From NCBI GenBank assembly GCA_024958655.1, contig JANWUR010000017.1, positions 1-64,000 of the forward strand: a DNA stretch of 64,000 nucleotides, read 5' to 3'. The notes beneath the pieces are model-generated. The model did no database searches. It was not told the DNA's origin and saw only the letters and a list, made by a program, of their open reading frames with translations. Positions 9,576 through 19,423 of this stretch are shown here, in pieces; position 1 is the stretch's first letter; each line of letters opens with the position of its first letter. The translations under genes were made by a program, and so were the position numbers. Source of the stretch: Cyanobium sp. FGCU6 (lineage in GTDB: Bacteria > Cyanobacteriota > Cyanobacteriia > PCC-6307 > Cyanobiaceae).

Positions 9576-10661
9576 ATGGCGAGCGATCTGCTGATCGAGG
9601 ATCTGATGAGCGAGCTGGTGAAGGGAGGAGGCAGCGACCTTCACCTCGCCACCGGCCAGCCCCCCTTCGGTCGCTTCAACGGCGAACTGCGGCCGATCCT
9701 CCACGACCGCCGACTGGACGAGGAAAGCTGCAACAGGCTGATCTTCTCGCTGCTCAACAACTCGCAGCGCAAACACCTGGAGCAGAACTGGGAACTGGAT
9801 TGCTCCTACGGCCTCAAGGGCGTGGCCCGGTTCCGGGTGAACGTGTACCGGCAGCGGGGCACCTACGCGGCCTGTCTGCGGGCCCTGGGCAACAGCATCC
9901 CCCCGCTGGATGCCCTGGGGGTGCCGCCGATCGTGGAGGAGATCTGCCGCAAGCCCAAGGGGCTTGTGCTGGTGACCGGCCCCACCGGCTCCGGCAAGAC
10001 CACCACCCTGGCATCGCTGCTGAACCACATCAACCAGACGCGCTCGGAGCACATCATCACGATCGAGGATCCGATCGAATTCACCTACCGCAACGAGAAA
10101 TCGCTGATCCACCAGCGCGAACTCAACGAAGACACCCGCAGCTTCGGCAATGCCCTGCGGGCGGCCCTGCGGGAGGATCCCGACGTGATCCTGGTGGGGG
10201 AGATGCGCGACCTGGAGACGATCCAGCTGGCGATCACCGCCGCCGAAACCGGCCACCTGGTGTTCGCCACCCTCCACACCAGTTCCGCCTCCCAGACCGT
10301 GGACCGCATGGTGGACGTGTTCCCCACGGGCCAGCAGACCCAGATCCGTGTGCAGCTCAGCGGCAGCCTGCTCGCGGTGTTCTCGCAGACACTCTGCCGC
10401 CGCACCGCCGCACCGGCCGGCCAGTTCGGGCGGGTGATGGCCCAGGAGATCCTGGTGAACAACCCGGCCATCGGCAACCTGATCCGGGAAGGCAAGACCG
10501 CCCAGCTCTACTCCCAGATCCAGACCGGCGCCCAGACGGGCATGCAGACCCTTGAGCGGGCGCTCGCGAACCTGGTGGCCAGCGGCCAGGTGAGCCACAA
10601 CGAAGCGATCATGAAAACCGCCAGGCCCGATGAGTTGGAGCGTCTGCTCGAGCAGAGCTGA
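9576..10661 (+). CDS. pilT: Type IV pilus retraction ATPase PilT
   Basis: A 361-residue PilT of normal length. A PAS-like N-domain (about 1-110) leads into the ATPase core with Walker A GPTGSGKTT (135-143), the Asp box IEDPIEF (about 163-169), Walker B DPDVILVGEMRD (201-212) and the His box GHLVFATLHT. It powers pilus retraction for twitching motility and DNA uptake. It begins 4 bp after the pilB stop and is followed 12 bp later by pilC, so the three form one operon. Confidence 0.96.
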   Translation: MASDLLIEDLMSELVKGGGSDLHLATGQPPFGRFNGELRPILHDRRLDEESCNRLIFSLLNNSQRKHLEQNWELDCSYGLKGVARFRVNVYRQRGTYAACLRALGNSIPPLDALGVPPIVEEICRKPKGLVLVTGPTGSGKTTTLASLLNHINQTRSEHIITIEDPIEFTYRNEKSLIHQRELNEDTRSFGNALRAALREDPDVILVGEMRDLETIQLAITAAETGHLVFATLHTSSASQTVDRMVDVFPTGQQTQIRVQLSGSLLAVFSQTLCRRTAAPAGQFGRVMAQEILVNNPAIGNLIREGKTAQLYSQIQTGAQTGMQTLERALANLVASGQVSHNEAIMKTARPDELERLLEQS

Positions 10662-10673
10662 TCCTGACGCCCC

Positions 10674-11918
10674 ATGACCTCCTTTGTCGTCACTTACACC
10701 ACCCGGGCCGGGCGCCGCCGGCAGATCAGCCTGGAGGCCGAATCCCCCTCCCAGGCCCGGCGCACCCTGCGCAAACGGGGCATCCTGCCGAACACCCTCG
10801 TGCGCAAGGACCTCAACGGCGCGCCGGTGGCCTCACCGCCCAGCAGGTTCGCCCTCCCCAAAACGAGCCTGCTGGAGGAACGGGTGACGGTGAAGGACAA
10901 GGCCCTGTTCGCCAGCAAGCTCTCGGCTCTGGTGGATGCGGGTGTGCCGATCCTGAGGGGACTGGAGCTGATGCGCACCCAGCAGCGCAAGCCGCTGATG
11001 AAGCGTGCCCTCACGGGCATGACCCGCGACGTGAACCAGGGCGACAGCCTGGGCAATTCCATGCGCCGCTGGCCGAAGGTGTTCGACAACCTCTCGATCG
11101 CCATGGTGGAAGCCGGCGAGGCGGGTGGCGTGCTCGACGAGACCCTGGCCCGGCTGGCCAAGCTGCTCGAGGAGAACTACAAACTCCAGAACCAGGTGAA
11201 GAGCGCGATGGGTTATCCCGTTACCGTGCTGGCGATCGCGATTCTGGTGTTTCTGGGAATGACGATCTTTCTGATCCCCACGTTCTCCACGATCTTCGAT
11301 CAGCTGGGCGCCGAACTTCCCCTGTTCACCCGCATGATGCTGGGGCTCAGCCAGTTGCTGCGCTCCTCCTTCTCGATCCTGCTGGTGGGCAGCATCATGA
11401 TCGGCGTTTACCTGTTCTCGCGCTTCTATGCCACGCCGGCCGGGCGCCGGCAGGTGGATGGTGTCCTGCTGAAGATTCCCCTGTTCGGCGATCTGCTGCA
11501 GAAGACGTCCACCGCCCAGTTCTGCCGCACCATGAGCTCCCTCTCAAGGGCCGGGGTGCCGATCCTGATGTCGCTGGAGATCGTGCGCGAAACCACCAGC
11601 AACAGCGTGATCGGCGACGCGATCATCAATTCCCGCAACGAAGTGAGCGAGGGTCTACCGCTCAGCACGGCCCTGGCGATGAAGAACGTGTTTCCCGAGA
11701 TGGCCACCAGCATGTTGTCGATCGGCGAGGAGACCGGCGAGATGGACGCCATGCTCTCGAAGGTGGCCGACTTCTACGAAGACGAGGTAACGACCACTGT
11801 CAAGGCCCTCACCTCATTGCTTGAGCCGGTGATGATCGTGCTGGTGGGGATCATTGTTGGCTCGATTCTGCTGGCGATGTACCTGCCGATGTTCTCGGTC
11901 TTTGAGAAGATCCGCTGA
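10674..11918 (+). CDS. pilC: Type IV pilus inner-membrane platform protein PilC
   Basis: A 414-residue member of the PilC/GspF family with two T2SSF repeats (about 80-200 and 285-405). Three hydrophobic segments fit the family: about 180-205, 225-250 and 380-405. It sits in the inner membrane and couples the PilB and PilT motors to pilin assembly. It closes the pilB-pilT-pilC operon, and the flavoprotein gene on the other strand ends 9 bp beyond its stop. Confidence 0.95.
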   Translation: MTSFVVTYTTRAGRRRQISLEAESPSQARRTLRKRGILPNTLVRKDLNGAPVASPPSRFALPKTSLLEERVTVKDKALFASKLSALVDAGVPILRGLELMRTQQRKPLMKRALTGMTRDVNQGDSLGNSMRRWPKVFDNLSIAMVEAGEAGGVLDETLARLAKLLEENYKLQNQVKSAMGYPVTVLAIAILVFLGMTIFLIPTFSTIFDQLGAELPLFTRMMLGLSQLLRSSFSILLVGSIMIGVYLFSRFYATPAGRRQVDGVLLKIPLFGDLLQKTSTAQFCRTMSSLSRAGVPILMSLEIVRETTSNSVIGDAIINSRNEVSEGLPLSTALAMKNVFPEMATSMLSIGEETGEMDAMLSKVADFYEDEVTTTVKALTSLLEPVMIVLVGIIVGSILLAMYLPMFSVFEKIR

Positions 11919-11927
11919 CTCCTCCCC

Positions 11928-13244
11928 TCAGGTGGGGCGTGGCAACACGGTGGGCTGGGCGAGGGCCTCGGCCATGGCCATCCCCGCCACCCAGCCTGAG
12001 CTCCAGCAGTGCTGGAAATTGAACCCGCCGGTGACCCCATCCACATCCAGAAGTTCCCCCACCAGGTGCAGACCGGGGCAGCAGCGGCTCTCCATCGTGG
12101 CCAGATCGACCTCTCCGAGGGGAATGCCGCCGGCCGTCACGAACTCCTCGCCGAAGGGCCCCCGGCCGGCGATGGCGTAGCGGCTGTCCCGGAGGGCCAT
12201 CACCAGGGCCTGTCGCTCGCGGCGGCCCAGATCGGCCCAGCGCTGGGTGGGATCACTTCCGCAGCTCTCGATCAGGTGCTGCCAGAGGCGACGGCTGAGG
12301 CCCGGCCAGGGGCGGACCGCCGCCAACTGGCGGCGCGGCTGCTCCCGCCGGCAGGTCTCCAGCAGGTGCTCCAGTTCATCGGCGGTCCGCCCGCCACTCC
12401 AGTCGACCCGCAGGCTGCCCCGATAACCCCGCTCGCGCAGGGCGCGGGCCGCGAAGGCGGTGAGCCGCAGCGTGGCGGGGCCACTGAGCCCCCAATGGGT
12501 GATCAGCACCGTTCCCCGCTGGCGATGGCGCTGGCGCCGCTGGGAGGCCGGGGCATCGGGCGCCGGCGGGGGGAGCCATTCCAGCTCCACGGGCTCCATC
12601 ACCACCCCCGCCAGGGAGGCCAGGGGATGCTGGGCGAGGGAGAGGGTGAACAGGGAGGGCACCGGCGGCACCAGTCCATGGCCGAGAGAGATGGCCAGGC
12701 GATGGCCACTGGGATGGCTGCCGGTGGCCAGCACCAGTCGCTCGCAGACGATCTGCTCCCCGCTCCGAAGGGTCAGCAGGAAACCCCCCTCGGTCAGCCG
12801 CTCGGCACCCTTGAGGGCACGGCCCGGGGCCACGACCACGCCACCGGTGGCGGCGGCACGGCGCAGGGTCTCGACCACGGCGCTGGAACGGTTCGACCGG
12901 GGGAACATCCTGCCGTCGGCCTCCTCCACCAGCTCCAGGCCATGGGCATCGAACCAGGCCACCGCATCACCGCTGGCAAAGCGGGAAAACGGACCGCGCA
13001 GGGCCTGGGCACCCCGGGGATAGTGGCCCACCAGTGACAATGGATCCCAGCAGGCGTGGGTGACATTGCAGCGGCCGCCGCCGCTGATGGTCACCTTGTG
13101 CAGGGTTTCGGCCGTAGCCTCCAGCACCAGCACGGCAGGACCATCGGGGCCGGGGCGAAGGCCGGCCTCGGCCGCGGCGATCGCGGCCATGAAGCCGGCC
13201 GGACCGCCGCCGGCGACCACCACGGAGGCACGGCTGGGCAGCAT
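11928..13244 (-). CDS. BaiN/HI0933-family FAD-dependent oxidoreductase
   Basis: A 438-residue flavoprotein of the HI0933/YhiN/BaiN family. The N-terminal dinucleotide motif is VVVAGGGPAGFMAAIAAAEAG, followed by the family motif ISGGGRCNVTH near residue 60 and the C-terminal FAD motif GEFVTAGGIPLGEV...GLHLVGELLDVDG. Family members are poorly characterised; one clade reduces bile acids, but no such role is implied here. I chose the ATG at 13244 because the FAD motif begins at about residue 7. A longer in-frame extension to 14258 would run antisense through dusA and is not credible. Its start lies only 6 bases from the divergent dusA start. Confidence 0.88.
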   Translation of the reverse strand: MLPSRASVVVAGGGPAGFMAAIAAAEAGLRPGPDGPAVLVLEATAETLHKVTISGGGRCNVTHACWDPLSLVGHYPRGAQALRGPFSRFASGDAVAWFDAHGLELVEEADGRMFPRSNRSSAVVETLRRAAATGGVVVAPGRALKGAERLTEGGFLLTLRSGEQIVCERLVLATGSHPSGHRLAISLGHGLVPPVPSLFTLSLAQHPLASLAGVVMEPVELEWLPPPAPDAPASQRRQRHRQRGTVLITHWGLSGPATLRLTAFAARALRERGYRGSLRVDWSGGRTADELEHLLETCRREQPRRQLAAVRPWPGLSRRLWQHLIESCGSDPTQRWADLGRRERQALVMALRDSRYAIAGRGPFGEEFVTAGGIPLGEVDLATMESRCCPGLHLVGELLDVDGVTGGFNFQHCWSSGWVAGMAMAEALAQPTVLPRPT

Positions 13245-13250
13245 GGGGGG

Positions 13251-14279
13251 ATGGAGCACGCCTACCGCTTCAGTGTGGCCCCCATGCTCGACTGCACGGA
13301 TCGGCACTTCCGGGTGCTGATGCGGCAGGTGAGCCGCCATGCGCTGCTGTACACCGAGATGGTGGTGGCCCGGGCCCTGCACCACATCCTGCGGGAAGGA
13401 CCGACGGGCGTGGCCGGCGCGGCGGAGCGGGAACAGCGGCTGGAGAGGCTGCTGGGCTTCGATCCCGAGGAGCGCCCCCTTGCCCTCCAGCTCGGAGGCG
13501 ACGATCCCGCCATGCTGGCGGAGGCGGCACGGCTGGGGGCTGAACGGGGCTATGACGAGATCAACCTCAATGTGGGCTGTCCCAGCGAGAAGGTGCAGCA
13601 GGGGCGGTTCGGCGCCTGTCTGATGGCCGATCCCGAGCGGGTGGCCCGCTGCGTGGCGGCGATGGCGGCGGCCAGCGATCTGCCGGTCACGGTGAAGCAC
13701 CGCATCGGCATCGACGAGCGCGACTCGTTCGAAGAGCTGCTGACGTTCGTGGACGCCGTGGCCGCGGGCGGCGCCCGGCGCTTCGCCGTGCATGCCCGCA
13801 AGGCCTGGCTGGAGGGTCTGGACCCGAAGCAGAACCGCACGATCCCTCCCCTGCGCTGGGACCTGGTGCAGCGCCTGAAGCAGGAAAGACCTGCCCTGAC
13901 GATCGAACTGAACGGCGGCCTGCTGGACCCCGACCAGTGCCGCCAGCAGCTCGCGGCCGGGCTGGACGGGGTGATGGTGGGGCGGGCCGCCTACGAGCAC
14001 CCCCTGCGCTGGAACGGCATCGACGCTGACCTGTTCGGCGACGGCCACCCGCCGGCCCGGGCGTCCACGGTGGTGCGCGGCCTGTTGCCCCACACCGACC
14101 GCTGGTGCGCCGGGGGCGGCAGGGTCTGGGCGATCGCCCGCCACCTGGTGCATGTGGTGGAGGGGGTGAGTGGTGCCCGCCATTGGCGAGCCTCGCTGAC
14201 CCGGGCGGCGGGGGCCCGCGGCGCGGGGGTGGAGGCTCTCGAGGAGGCCGCCCGGCAACTGGAGGAACGGGGCCTCTGA
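13251..14279 (+). CDS. dusA: tRNA-dihydrouridine(20/20a) synthase DusA
   Basis: A 342-residue FMN enzyme that reduces uridine to dihydrouridine in the tRNA D loop. The start MEHAYRFSVAPMLDCTDRHF is typical of the DusA branch. The motif NLNVGCPS is near residue 105, and the catalytic cysteine is in GRFGACLM a few residues on. Next come VKHRIGID, HARKAWL and the GVMVGRAAYEHP phosphate-binding segment. The C-terminal tRNA-binding helices are present, so the protein is full length. It is divergent from the BaiN-like gene with a 6-bp gap between start codons. Confidence 0.93.
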   Translation: MEHAYRFSVAPMLDCTDRHFRVLMRQVSRHALLYTEMVVARALHHILREGPTGVAGAAEREQRLERLLGFDPEERPLALQLGGDDPAMLAEAARLGAERGYDEINLNVGCPSEKVQQGRFGACLMADPERVARCVAAMAAASDLPVTVKHRIGIDERDSFEELLTFVDAVAAGGARRFAVHARKAWLEGLDPKQNRTIPPLRWDLVQRLKQERPALTIELNGGLLDPDQCRQQLAAGLDGVMVGRAAYEHPLRWNGIDADLFGDGHPPARASTVVRGLLPHTDRWCAGGGRVWAIARHLVHVVEGVSGARHWRASLTRAAGARGAGVEALEEAARQLEERGL

Positions 14280-14310
14280 CGACGGCGCTCCCTACCGGTG
14301 GGCGTCTGGT

Positions 14311-14802
14311 TCAGCCTTCGGCGCCGCCGTAGTCGCCACCTCCACTGCGCCGCCGGCGGGCACGACCACTGTCGAAGGCGTCAGCGCCGCCACGATCACC
14401 GCCGCCGTAGCTGCGGTCTTCCCAGCCACGGGCCCCGGAGCCCCGGTCACCGCCGCCGCCATAGCCGCCGCCGTAACCACCCCCTTCACCACCGCCGTAG
14501 CCGCCACCACCGCCGCCATAGCCACCGCGACGGGGACCACCACCACCACCGCCGCCGCCCGTGCGTGGCTCAGCCTTGTTGATCCGCAGGGGACGCCCCA
14601 TCAGCTCGGCACCCTGGAGCGCATCGATCGCCCGGGTCTCGGTTTCGGCGTCGGCCATCTCAACGAAGGCGAAACCACGCTTGCGTCCGGTGTCGCGCTC
14701 AAGAGGGAGAGCGCAGTTCACCACCTCACCGAAGGGGGTGAAAAGCTCAACGACGTCCTCCTGCTCGGCGCGGAAGGGAAGATTGCCTACGAAAATGCTC
14801 AC
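14311..14802 (-). CDS. RRM RNA-binding protein with glycine-rich tail
   Basis: A 163-residue protein with one RNA recognition motif at about 1-80: RNP2 is IFVGNL (3-8) and RNP1 is RGFAFVEM (42-49). The rest is low-complexity Gly/Arg/Tyr sequence made of GGGGGYGG-like units, ending with an RARRRR stretch. Cyanobacterial Rbp proteins of this layout bind mRNA and often rise in the cold. A 116-bp gap precedes it, longer than most gaps here, and may hold its promoter and 5' leader. Members with and without the Gly-rich tail exist; this one has a long tail. Confidence 0.9.
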   Translation of the reverse strand: MSIFVGNLPFRAEQEDVVELFTPFGEVVNCALPLERDTGRKRGFAFVEMADAETETRAIDALQGAELMGRPLRINKAEPRTGGGGGGGGPRRGGYGGGGGGYGGGEGGGYGGGYGGGGDRGSGARGWEDRSYGGGDRGGADAFDSGRARRRRSGGGDYGGAEG

Positions 14803-14918
14803 TGAACGACTGAACCGAGGGGGATATCGGAGAGGGGAGGCTCAACACACCAACCCTTCCCAAGATTAAAGCCGTCCGCCGGTTTTTCCGGCCGCGGCGG
14901 CGGATCGTTTGCGGGCGG

Positions 14919-16364
14919 TCACCGAGTGGAGCACTCCGAGCTCGCGTCGAGCCGCTGCCGGGCCCGCGCCAGCTGCTCCCGCACCTGATCAAACCCGGTG
15001 CCGCCTTCGCTGCGTCGTGCCTCCACCACCCGCCGGGGGGCGATGGCCGCATGGATATCGGCCTCGAAGGCCGGGTGCAGGGCCTGCCAGCGTTCCAGCG
15101 GCAGATCCCGCAGCAGCAGCCCCTCCCTCAGGCAGCTCTTCACCAGCCCCCCCACCAGCTGGTAAGCCTCGCGGAAGGGCACCCCGCGAGCCACCAGGTA
15201 GTCGGCCACATCGGTGGCGTTGGAGAAGTCGGCCTCGACGGCGGCCTCGAGCCGCTCCCGGCGGAAGCTGAGCCCCTCCTCGAACAGGATGGCCATCGCC
15301 TCCAGGCAGTCGAGGCAGGTGCGGACACCGTCGAACAGGGCCTCCTTGTCCTCCTGGAAGTCTTTGTTGTAGGCCAGGGGCAGCCCCTTGATCATCGTCA
15401 GGAGGCCCATCAGGTGGCCGAACACCCGGCCGCTCTTCCCCCGGACCAGTTCGGGCACGTCGGGGTTCTTCTTCTGGGGCATCAGGCTGCTGCCTGTGGC
15501 ACAGCGGTCGGTGAGGGAGACGAAGGCGAACTCCGCGCTGGCCCAGAGGATCACCTCCTCGCTCAGGCGGCTGAGGTGCACCAGGATCAGGCTGGCGGCC
15601 GCCATGAACTCCACGGCGAAATCCCGGTCGCTGACGGCATCGAGGCTGTTGGCGTAGATGGCCTGAAACCCCAGGGCAGCGGCGGTGTGGCGCCGATCGA
15701 TCGGCACGGGGGTGCCTGCCAGGGCGGCGGCCCCCAGCGGACAGATGTCGACGCGGCGGCGCACATCGGCCAGACGGGAACGGTCGCGCTCGGCCATTTC
15801 CACATAGGCCAGCAGATGGTGAGCCAGACAGAGCGGCTGGGCCCGCTGCAGGTGCGTGTAGCCAGGAATGAGGGTGTCGGCGTGCTGCTCGGCCTGGACC
15901 AGCAGGGCCCGCTCGAACCGCACCAGGGCCGCGTCGATGGCATCGATACGGCGACGCAGCCAGAGGCGCACGTCGGTGCCCACCTGATCGTTGCGGCTGC
16001 GGCCGGTATGGAGCTTCTTGCCCAGGGGGCCGAGACGTTCGATCAGTCGGCGCTCCACGGCGAAGTGCACGTCTTCGTCGGCCAGTCCGGGGCGGAAACG
16101 CCCGTCGGTGGCCTCGGCGCGGATCGCCTCCAGGCCCTCCACCAGCTGTTCGGCCTCGGCCGGCTCGATCACGCCGCAGGCCCCGAGCATGCGGGCATGG
16201 GCCACCGAGCCGTCGAGATCCTCCTCCAGAAGGGCGATGTCGAAGCCGATCGAGGCGTTGAAGCGCTCGATCGCCGGATGGAGACCCTGCTCGAAGCGGT
16301 CGCTCCAGCCGCCGGCGCTGCCGCCGGTCACCCCGGACGCCTGGGGGGGGAGATCCGCTGCCAT
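14919..16364 (-). CDS. argH: Argininosuccinate lyase
   Basis: A 481-residue lyase that splits argininosuccinate into arginine and fumarate, the last step of arginine synthesis. HTGRSRNDQ is at 119-127 and the fumarase-superfamily signature [11 protein letters not shown] at 291-301, with the catalytic serine inside it. The N-terminus has about 15 extra Gly/Ser/Ala residues before the conserved WSDRFEQG. The previous enzyme of the pathway, argG, is at 49610-50818. Confidence 0.97.
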   Translation of the reverse strand: MAADLPPQASGVTGGSAGGWSDRFEQGLHPAIERFNASIGFDIALLEEDLDGSVAHARMLGACGVIEPAEAEQLVEGLEAIRAEATDGRFRPGLADEDVHFAVERRLIERLGPLGKKLHTGRSRNDQVGTDVRLWLRRRIDAIDAALVRFERALLVQAEQHADTLIPGYTHLQRAQPLCLAHHLLAYVEMAERDRSRLADVRRRVDICPLGAAALAGTPVPIDRRHTAAALGFQAIYANSLDAVSDRDFAVEFMAAASLILVHLSRLSEEVILWASAEFAFVSLTDRCATGSSLMPQKKNPDVPELVRGKSGRVFGHLMGLLTMIKGLPLAYNKDFQEDKEALFDGVRTCLDCLEAMAILFEEGLSFRRERLEAAVEADFSNATDVADYLVARGVPFREAYQLVGGLVKSCLREGLLLRDLPLERWQALHPAFEADIHAAIAPRRVVEARRSEGGTGFDQVREQLARARQRLDASSECSTR

Positions 16365-16396
16365 CGGCTGGAATTCACAGCCCCTCAGCTTGCCAT

Positions 16397-17731
16397 TCAG
16401 GGCCCACCTGGGGAGGGCAGGGACGGCAGCATCACCTCCTCTCGCACCTTGAGCACCACCATCGAGGCGTCATCTTCCAGGTGCCGATCGGACCCGACGA
16501 AACCGTCGAGGCGGGCGAACAGCTGGTCGAGGATGCGCTGGGCCCCCAGGCCGCTGCGGCAGGCCACGTGGAAGGAACGCATCAGGCGCACCTCGTCGAA
16601 GCGCTCGCCGCTGAAGCCCGGGGCCTCCGTGACCCCGTCGGTGTAGTAGAGCAGAACATCGCCCGGATCCAGCTGCTGGCTGCCGCAGCCGTACTCCGCC
16701 TCGCTCTGCAGACCGATCAGCAGCCCCGGGGCGTCCAGACGCTCCACCCGGCCCGCGGCCCGGCGCCAGAGCAGGGGTGGATTGTGGGCGGCATTGGCGT
16801 AGCGCAGCCGCCGGGTGGAGGGGTCATAGTCGGAGTAAAACAGGGTCACGAAGCGGTGGGAGTGGGCCAGGTCCTCCTGGGCCAGCTGGTTGAGGTCGTG
16901 CAGGATGCGGTCGGGGGGCAGCCCGCTGAGAACCTCGGCCCGCAGCATGCCCCGCAGCAAGGTCATCAGCAGCCCGGCCGGGATCCCCTTGCCCATCACA
17001 TCGCCCATCACCAGGGCCCAGCGACCCTGCTCACGGCGCCGGCCGGCGACCTCGGGAATCGTGGGGATGAAGTCGTAGTAGTCGCCGCCCACCTGGAAGG
17101 CGGGGCGGCAGCGGGCCGCCAGCTCCACCCCCTCGATCACCGGACAGCGGTCGGGCAGAAGCTGGGCCTGGATCTCGGCCCCGGTGCTCATCTGGCGATC
17201 CAGCCGCTCATGGCGGCGCATGTCCTGCTGGAGCCCCTCGTTCTCCAGGGCCACGCCGGTGAGATCGGCCACCATCTGCAGATGACGGCGATGCACCTCG
17301 CTCCAGCCGTAGCCGCGGCGCGCGCTGAACACATACAACCGGCCCTGCTGGTTGTTGCGAGCCACCACCGAGGTGGCGAACACCTGAGCCTGTCCCAGCA
17401 GACGGCTGACCAGGGGATCGAGCACCGCCGTGGCCGCTTCGCCGGCAGACCGTGACTGCAGCTGGGCATCCGGTAAGGCGGCGAGCTGGCGCAGCAGTTC
17501 AGCGCAGCGGTCTCCGCTGGTGGCCTGCAGCTGCTCCCTCCAGATGCGGCCATCGGCATGGAAGGGAACCAGCAGAGCACCTTCGGCCTCCACCAGCCGG
17601 GAGGCCACCAGAGGAACCAGTTCCAGGAAGCGGTTGAGGTTGGTGTAGCTGCGCAGGGCGAAGGCCAGGGAGACCAACAATTCCTGGTTGCGCCGCTGTT
17701 CGCGGCTGAGGCTGTCGAGCAGCTGGCGCAA
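16397..17731 (-). CDS. GAF-domain PP2C (SpoIIE/RsbU-type) phosphatase
   Basis: A ~444-residue protein. An N-terminal helical segment leads into a GAF-like sensor domain (about 30-165), a short coiled coil (165-190) and a SpoIIE-type PP2C phosphatase domain. The metal-binding residues are in GGDYYDF (215-221), MGDVMGKG (242-249) and YYTDGVTEA, with a final [10 protein letters not shown]. Such proteins remove phosphate from anti-sigma-antagonist or other Ser/Thr-phosphorylated partners. The annotated start is a TTG. The frame stays open upstream to the ftsY stop at 17881, and the residues just before (PSLTAATA) look plausible, so the true N-terminus could lie up to ~35 residues earlier on an unusual start codon. 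Confidence 0.85.
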   Translation of the reverse strand: MRQLLDSLSREQRRNQELLVSLAFALRSYTNLNRFLELVPLVASRLVEAEGALLVPFHADGRIWREQLQATSGDRCAELLRQLAALPDAQLQSRSAGEAATAVLDPLVSRLLGQAQVFATSVVARNNQQGRLYVFSARRGYGWSEVHRRHLQMVADLTGVALENEGLQQDMRRHERLDRQMSTGAEIQAQLLPDRCPVIEGVELAARCRPAFQVGGDYYDFIPTIPEVAGRRREQGRWALVMGDVMGKGIPAGLLMTLLRGMLRAEVLSGLPPDRILHDLNQLAQEDLAHSHRFVTLFYSDYDPSTRRLRYANAAHNPPLLWRRAAGRVERLDAPGLLIGLQSEAEYGCGSQQLDPGDVLLYYTDGVTEAPGFSGERFDEVRLMRSFHVACRSGLGAQRILDQLFARLDGFVGSDRHLEDDASMVVLKVREEVMLPSLPSPGGP

Positions 17732-17878
17732 GGCGGTGGCCGCCGTCAGCGACGGAACCGGCCCCGTGGGCCGCCTGGCGGCGCTTGATCCCGAGGGCTG
17801 CTGAGCAGGGCTGGGCGGCGTGCTGGTCAGGCGGCGGCCGCAGAGAGGCCGAAGGGTAGCAACCCTGGCAAGGAAGAC

Positions 17879-19402
17879 TCAGCTGGCGAGCAGGGCCTCC
17901 ACGAACTCATAGCTGTTGAACGGGCGCAGATCGCGGATGCCCTCGCCCGCACCGATGAAGCGGATCGGCAGACCCGCCTCGTGGGCCACAGCAATCGCCA
18001 CGCCGCCGCGGGCGCTGCCGTCGAGTTTGGTGATCACCACCCCGGTGAGGCCAGCCGCGCCAGCGAAGGCCATGGCCTGGCGCAGGCCGTTCTGACCCTG
18101 GCTGGCATCGAGGATCAGCAGGGATTCCACCGCTGCCTCGGGGGCCAGCCTGTCGACGATGCGGCGCACCTTGGCGAGCTCCTCCATCAGGTTGTGCTTC
18201 GTCTGCAGACGGCCGGCCGTGTCCACCAGCACCAGCTCGGTGCCCTGGGCCCGGGCGGCACCGATCGCATCGAAGACCACCGCCGCCGGATCGGCATTGG
18301 CGGAGGGGTTGGCGATCACCGGCACGCCGCTGCGCTCCCCCCACACCTTCACCTGCTGCACGGCCGCGGCCCGGAAGGTGTCGGCGGCGGCGATCAGGGC
18401 GCTGTAGCCGCTGCGAACCGCGAGGTTGGCGAGCTTGCCGAGGGTGGTGGTCTTGCCGACGCCGTTCACCCCCACCATCAGCCACACGTTGAGGCGATCC
18501 CGCTCGGGCGCCAGCAGGCTGCTGCCACTGGCGGTGATCGGCTCCTCCAGCAGACCGCGCAGCTGCTCCTTGAGGAAGCGGATGCCCTCGGCCGGATCCA
18601 CCACCTCCTCGTTCAGGCGCTGGCGCAGGGCATCGAGCACCTGATCGGTGGCCTGCACCCCCACATCGGCGCTCAGCAGGGTGCTTTCGAGATCGTCGAG
18701 AACCTCGGGGGTGAGGGGATCGTCGCCGAGCCGTTCGAGCAGCTGGGTGACAAAGCCCCGGCGGGTCTTCTCCAAACCCTGGCGCAGCCGGCCCAGCCAG
18801 TCGATCTCCTCGAGCGAAACCTCCTCCAACCGGCGCCCCTGGGCCGCCAGCACCTCGGCGGACCAGGTGAAGGTGTCATCGAAGGCCCCCAGTTCGGGCT
18901 CAGCCTCTGCCTCCCGGGCCGGCGCCGGTGGGGACGGGGCAGCGACAGGAGCGGCGATCTCCTCGAGCCGCTGACGGCGCTGGGCGGCCGCCAGCTCAAG
19001 AAGGGACGGACCGGGGGAGGGAGTGGTCGGAGCCTGAGGCGCGGACGACGGAAGCTCGGGCGGAGACGGAGCGGCCACTGGTGGAGGCACCGGAGCCGGG
19101 GTCTCGACTGCGACGGTGGCCGTCCACAGAGGAGCAGGTGGCGATTCGGGAGCCGGGGGCTCGGCAGCCGGCGGCTCGGGGGGCTCCGCGGGGACACGCT
19201 GGGCCTCCTGCTCGGCCTTCAGGCGCAGATAGGCCTGGCGGGCCCAGGCCAGGGCGTCCTGGTCGACCGGAGCGGACGCCGGGGAGGGTTCCGCTGCCGG
19301 CGCTGCGGCCGTGGGCTCCTCCACCGGCTGGGGAGCAGGAGCCGGCTCGGGATCGGGCCTGCTCTTGGGGGCCAGGTTGCGCTTGAACCAGTCGAACACC
19401 AT
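17879..19402 (-). CDS. ftsY: Signal recognition particle receptor FtsY
   Basis: A 507-residue SRP GTPase that docks ribosome-SRP complexes at the membrane. The NG domain covers about 205-507: P-loop GVNGVGKTTT (311-320), DTFRAAA (341-347), then the DTAGR and TKLDGSARGG motifs. The first ~170 residues form an acidic A domain made almost wholly of Pro, Ala and Glu, which is long for the family and low in complexity. It sits between the PP2C gene and nusB, all on the minus strand. Confidence 0.95.
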   Translation of the reverse strand: MVFDWFKRNLAPKSRPDPEPAPAPQPVEEPTAAAPAAEPSPASAPVDQDALAWARQAYLRLKAEQEAQRVPAEPPEPPAAEPPAPESPPAPLWTATVAVETPAPVPPPVAAPSPPELPSSAPQAPTTPSPGPSLLELAAAQRRQRLEEIAAPVAAPSPPAPAREAEAEPELGAFDDTFTWSAEVLAAQGRRLEEVSLEEIDWLGRLRQGLEKTRRGFVTQLLERLGDDPLTPEVLDDLESTLLSADVGVQATDQVLDALRQRLNEEVVDPAEGIRFLKEQLRGLLEEPITASGSSLLAPERDRLNVWLMVGVNGVGKTTTLGKLANLAVRSGYSALIAAADTFRAAAVQQVKVWGERSGVPVIANPSANADPAAVVFDAIGAARAQGTELVLVDTAGRLQTKHNLMEELAKVRRIVDRLAPEAAVESLLILDASQGQNGLRQAMAFAGAAGLTGVVITKLDGSARGGVAIAVAHEAGLPIRFIGAGEGIRDLRPFNSYEFVEALLAS

Positions 19403-19423
19403 CGCTTCGGAAACGCTCGCGGA

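Noticed and set aside
14311-14570. Tandem-repeat-like GCC/CCG-rich DNA
   Set aside because: Explained by the Gly-rich tail of the RRM protein; not a separate repeat element or CRISPR.
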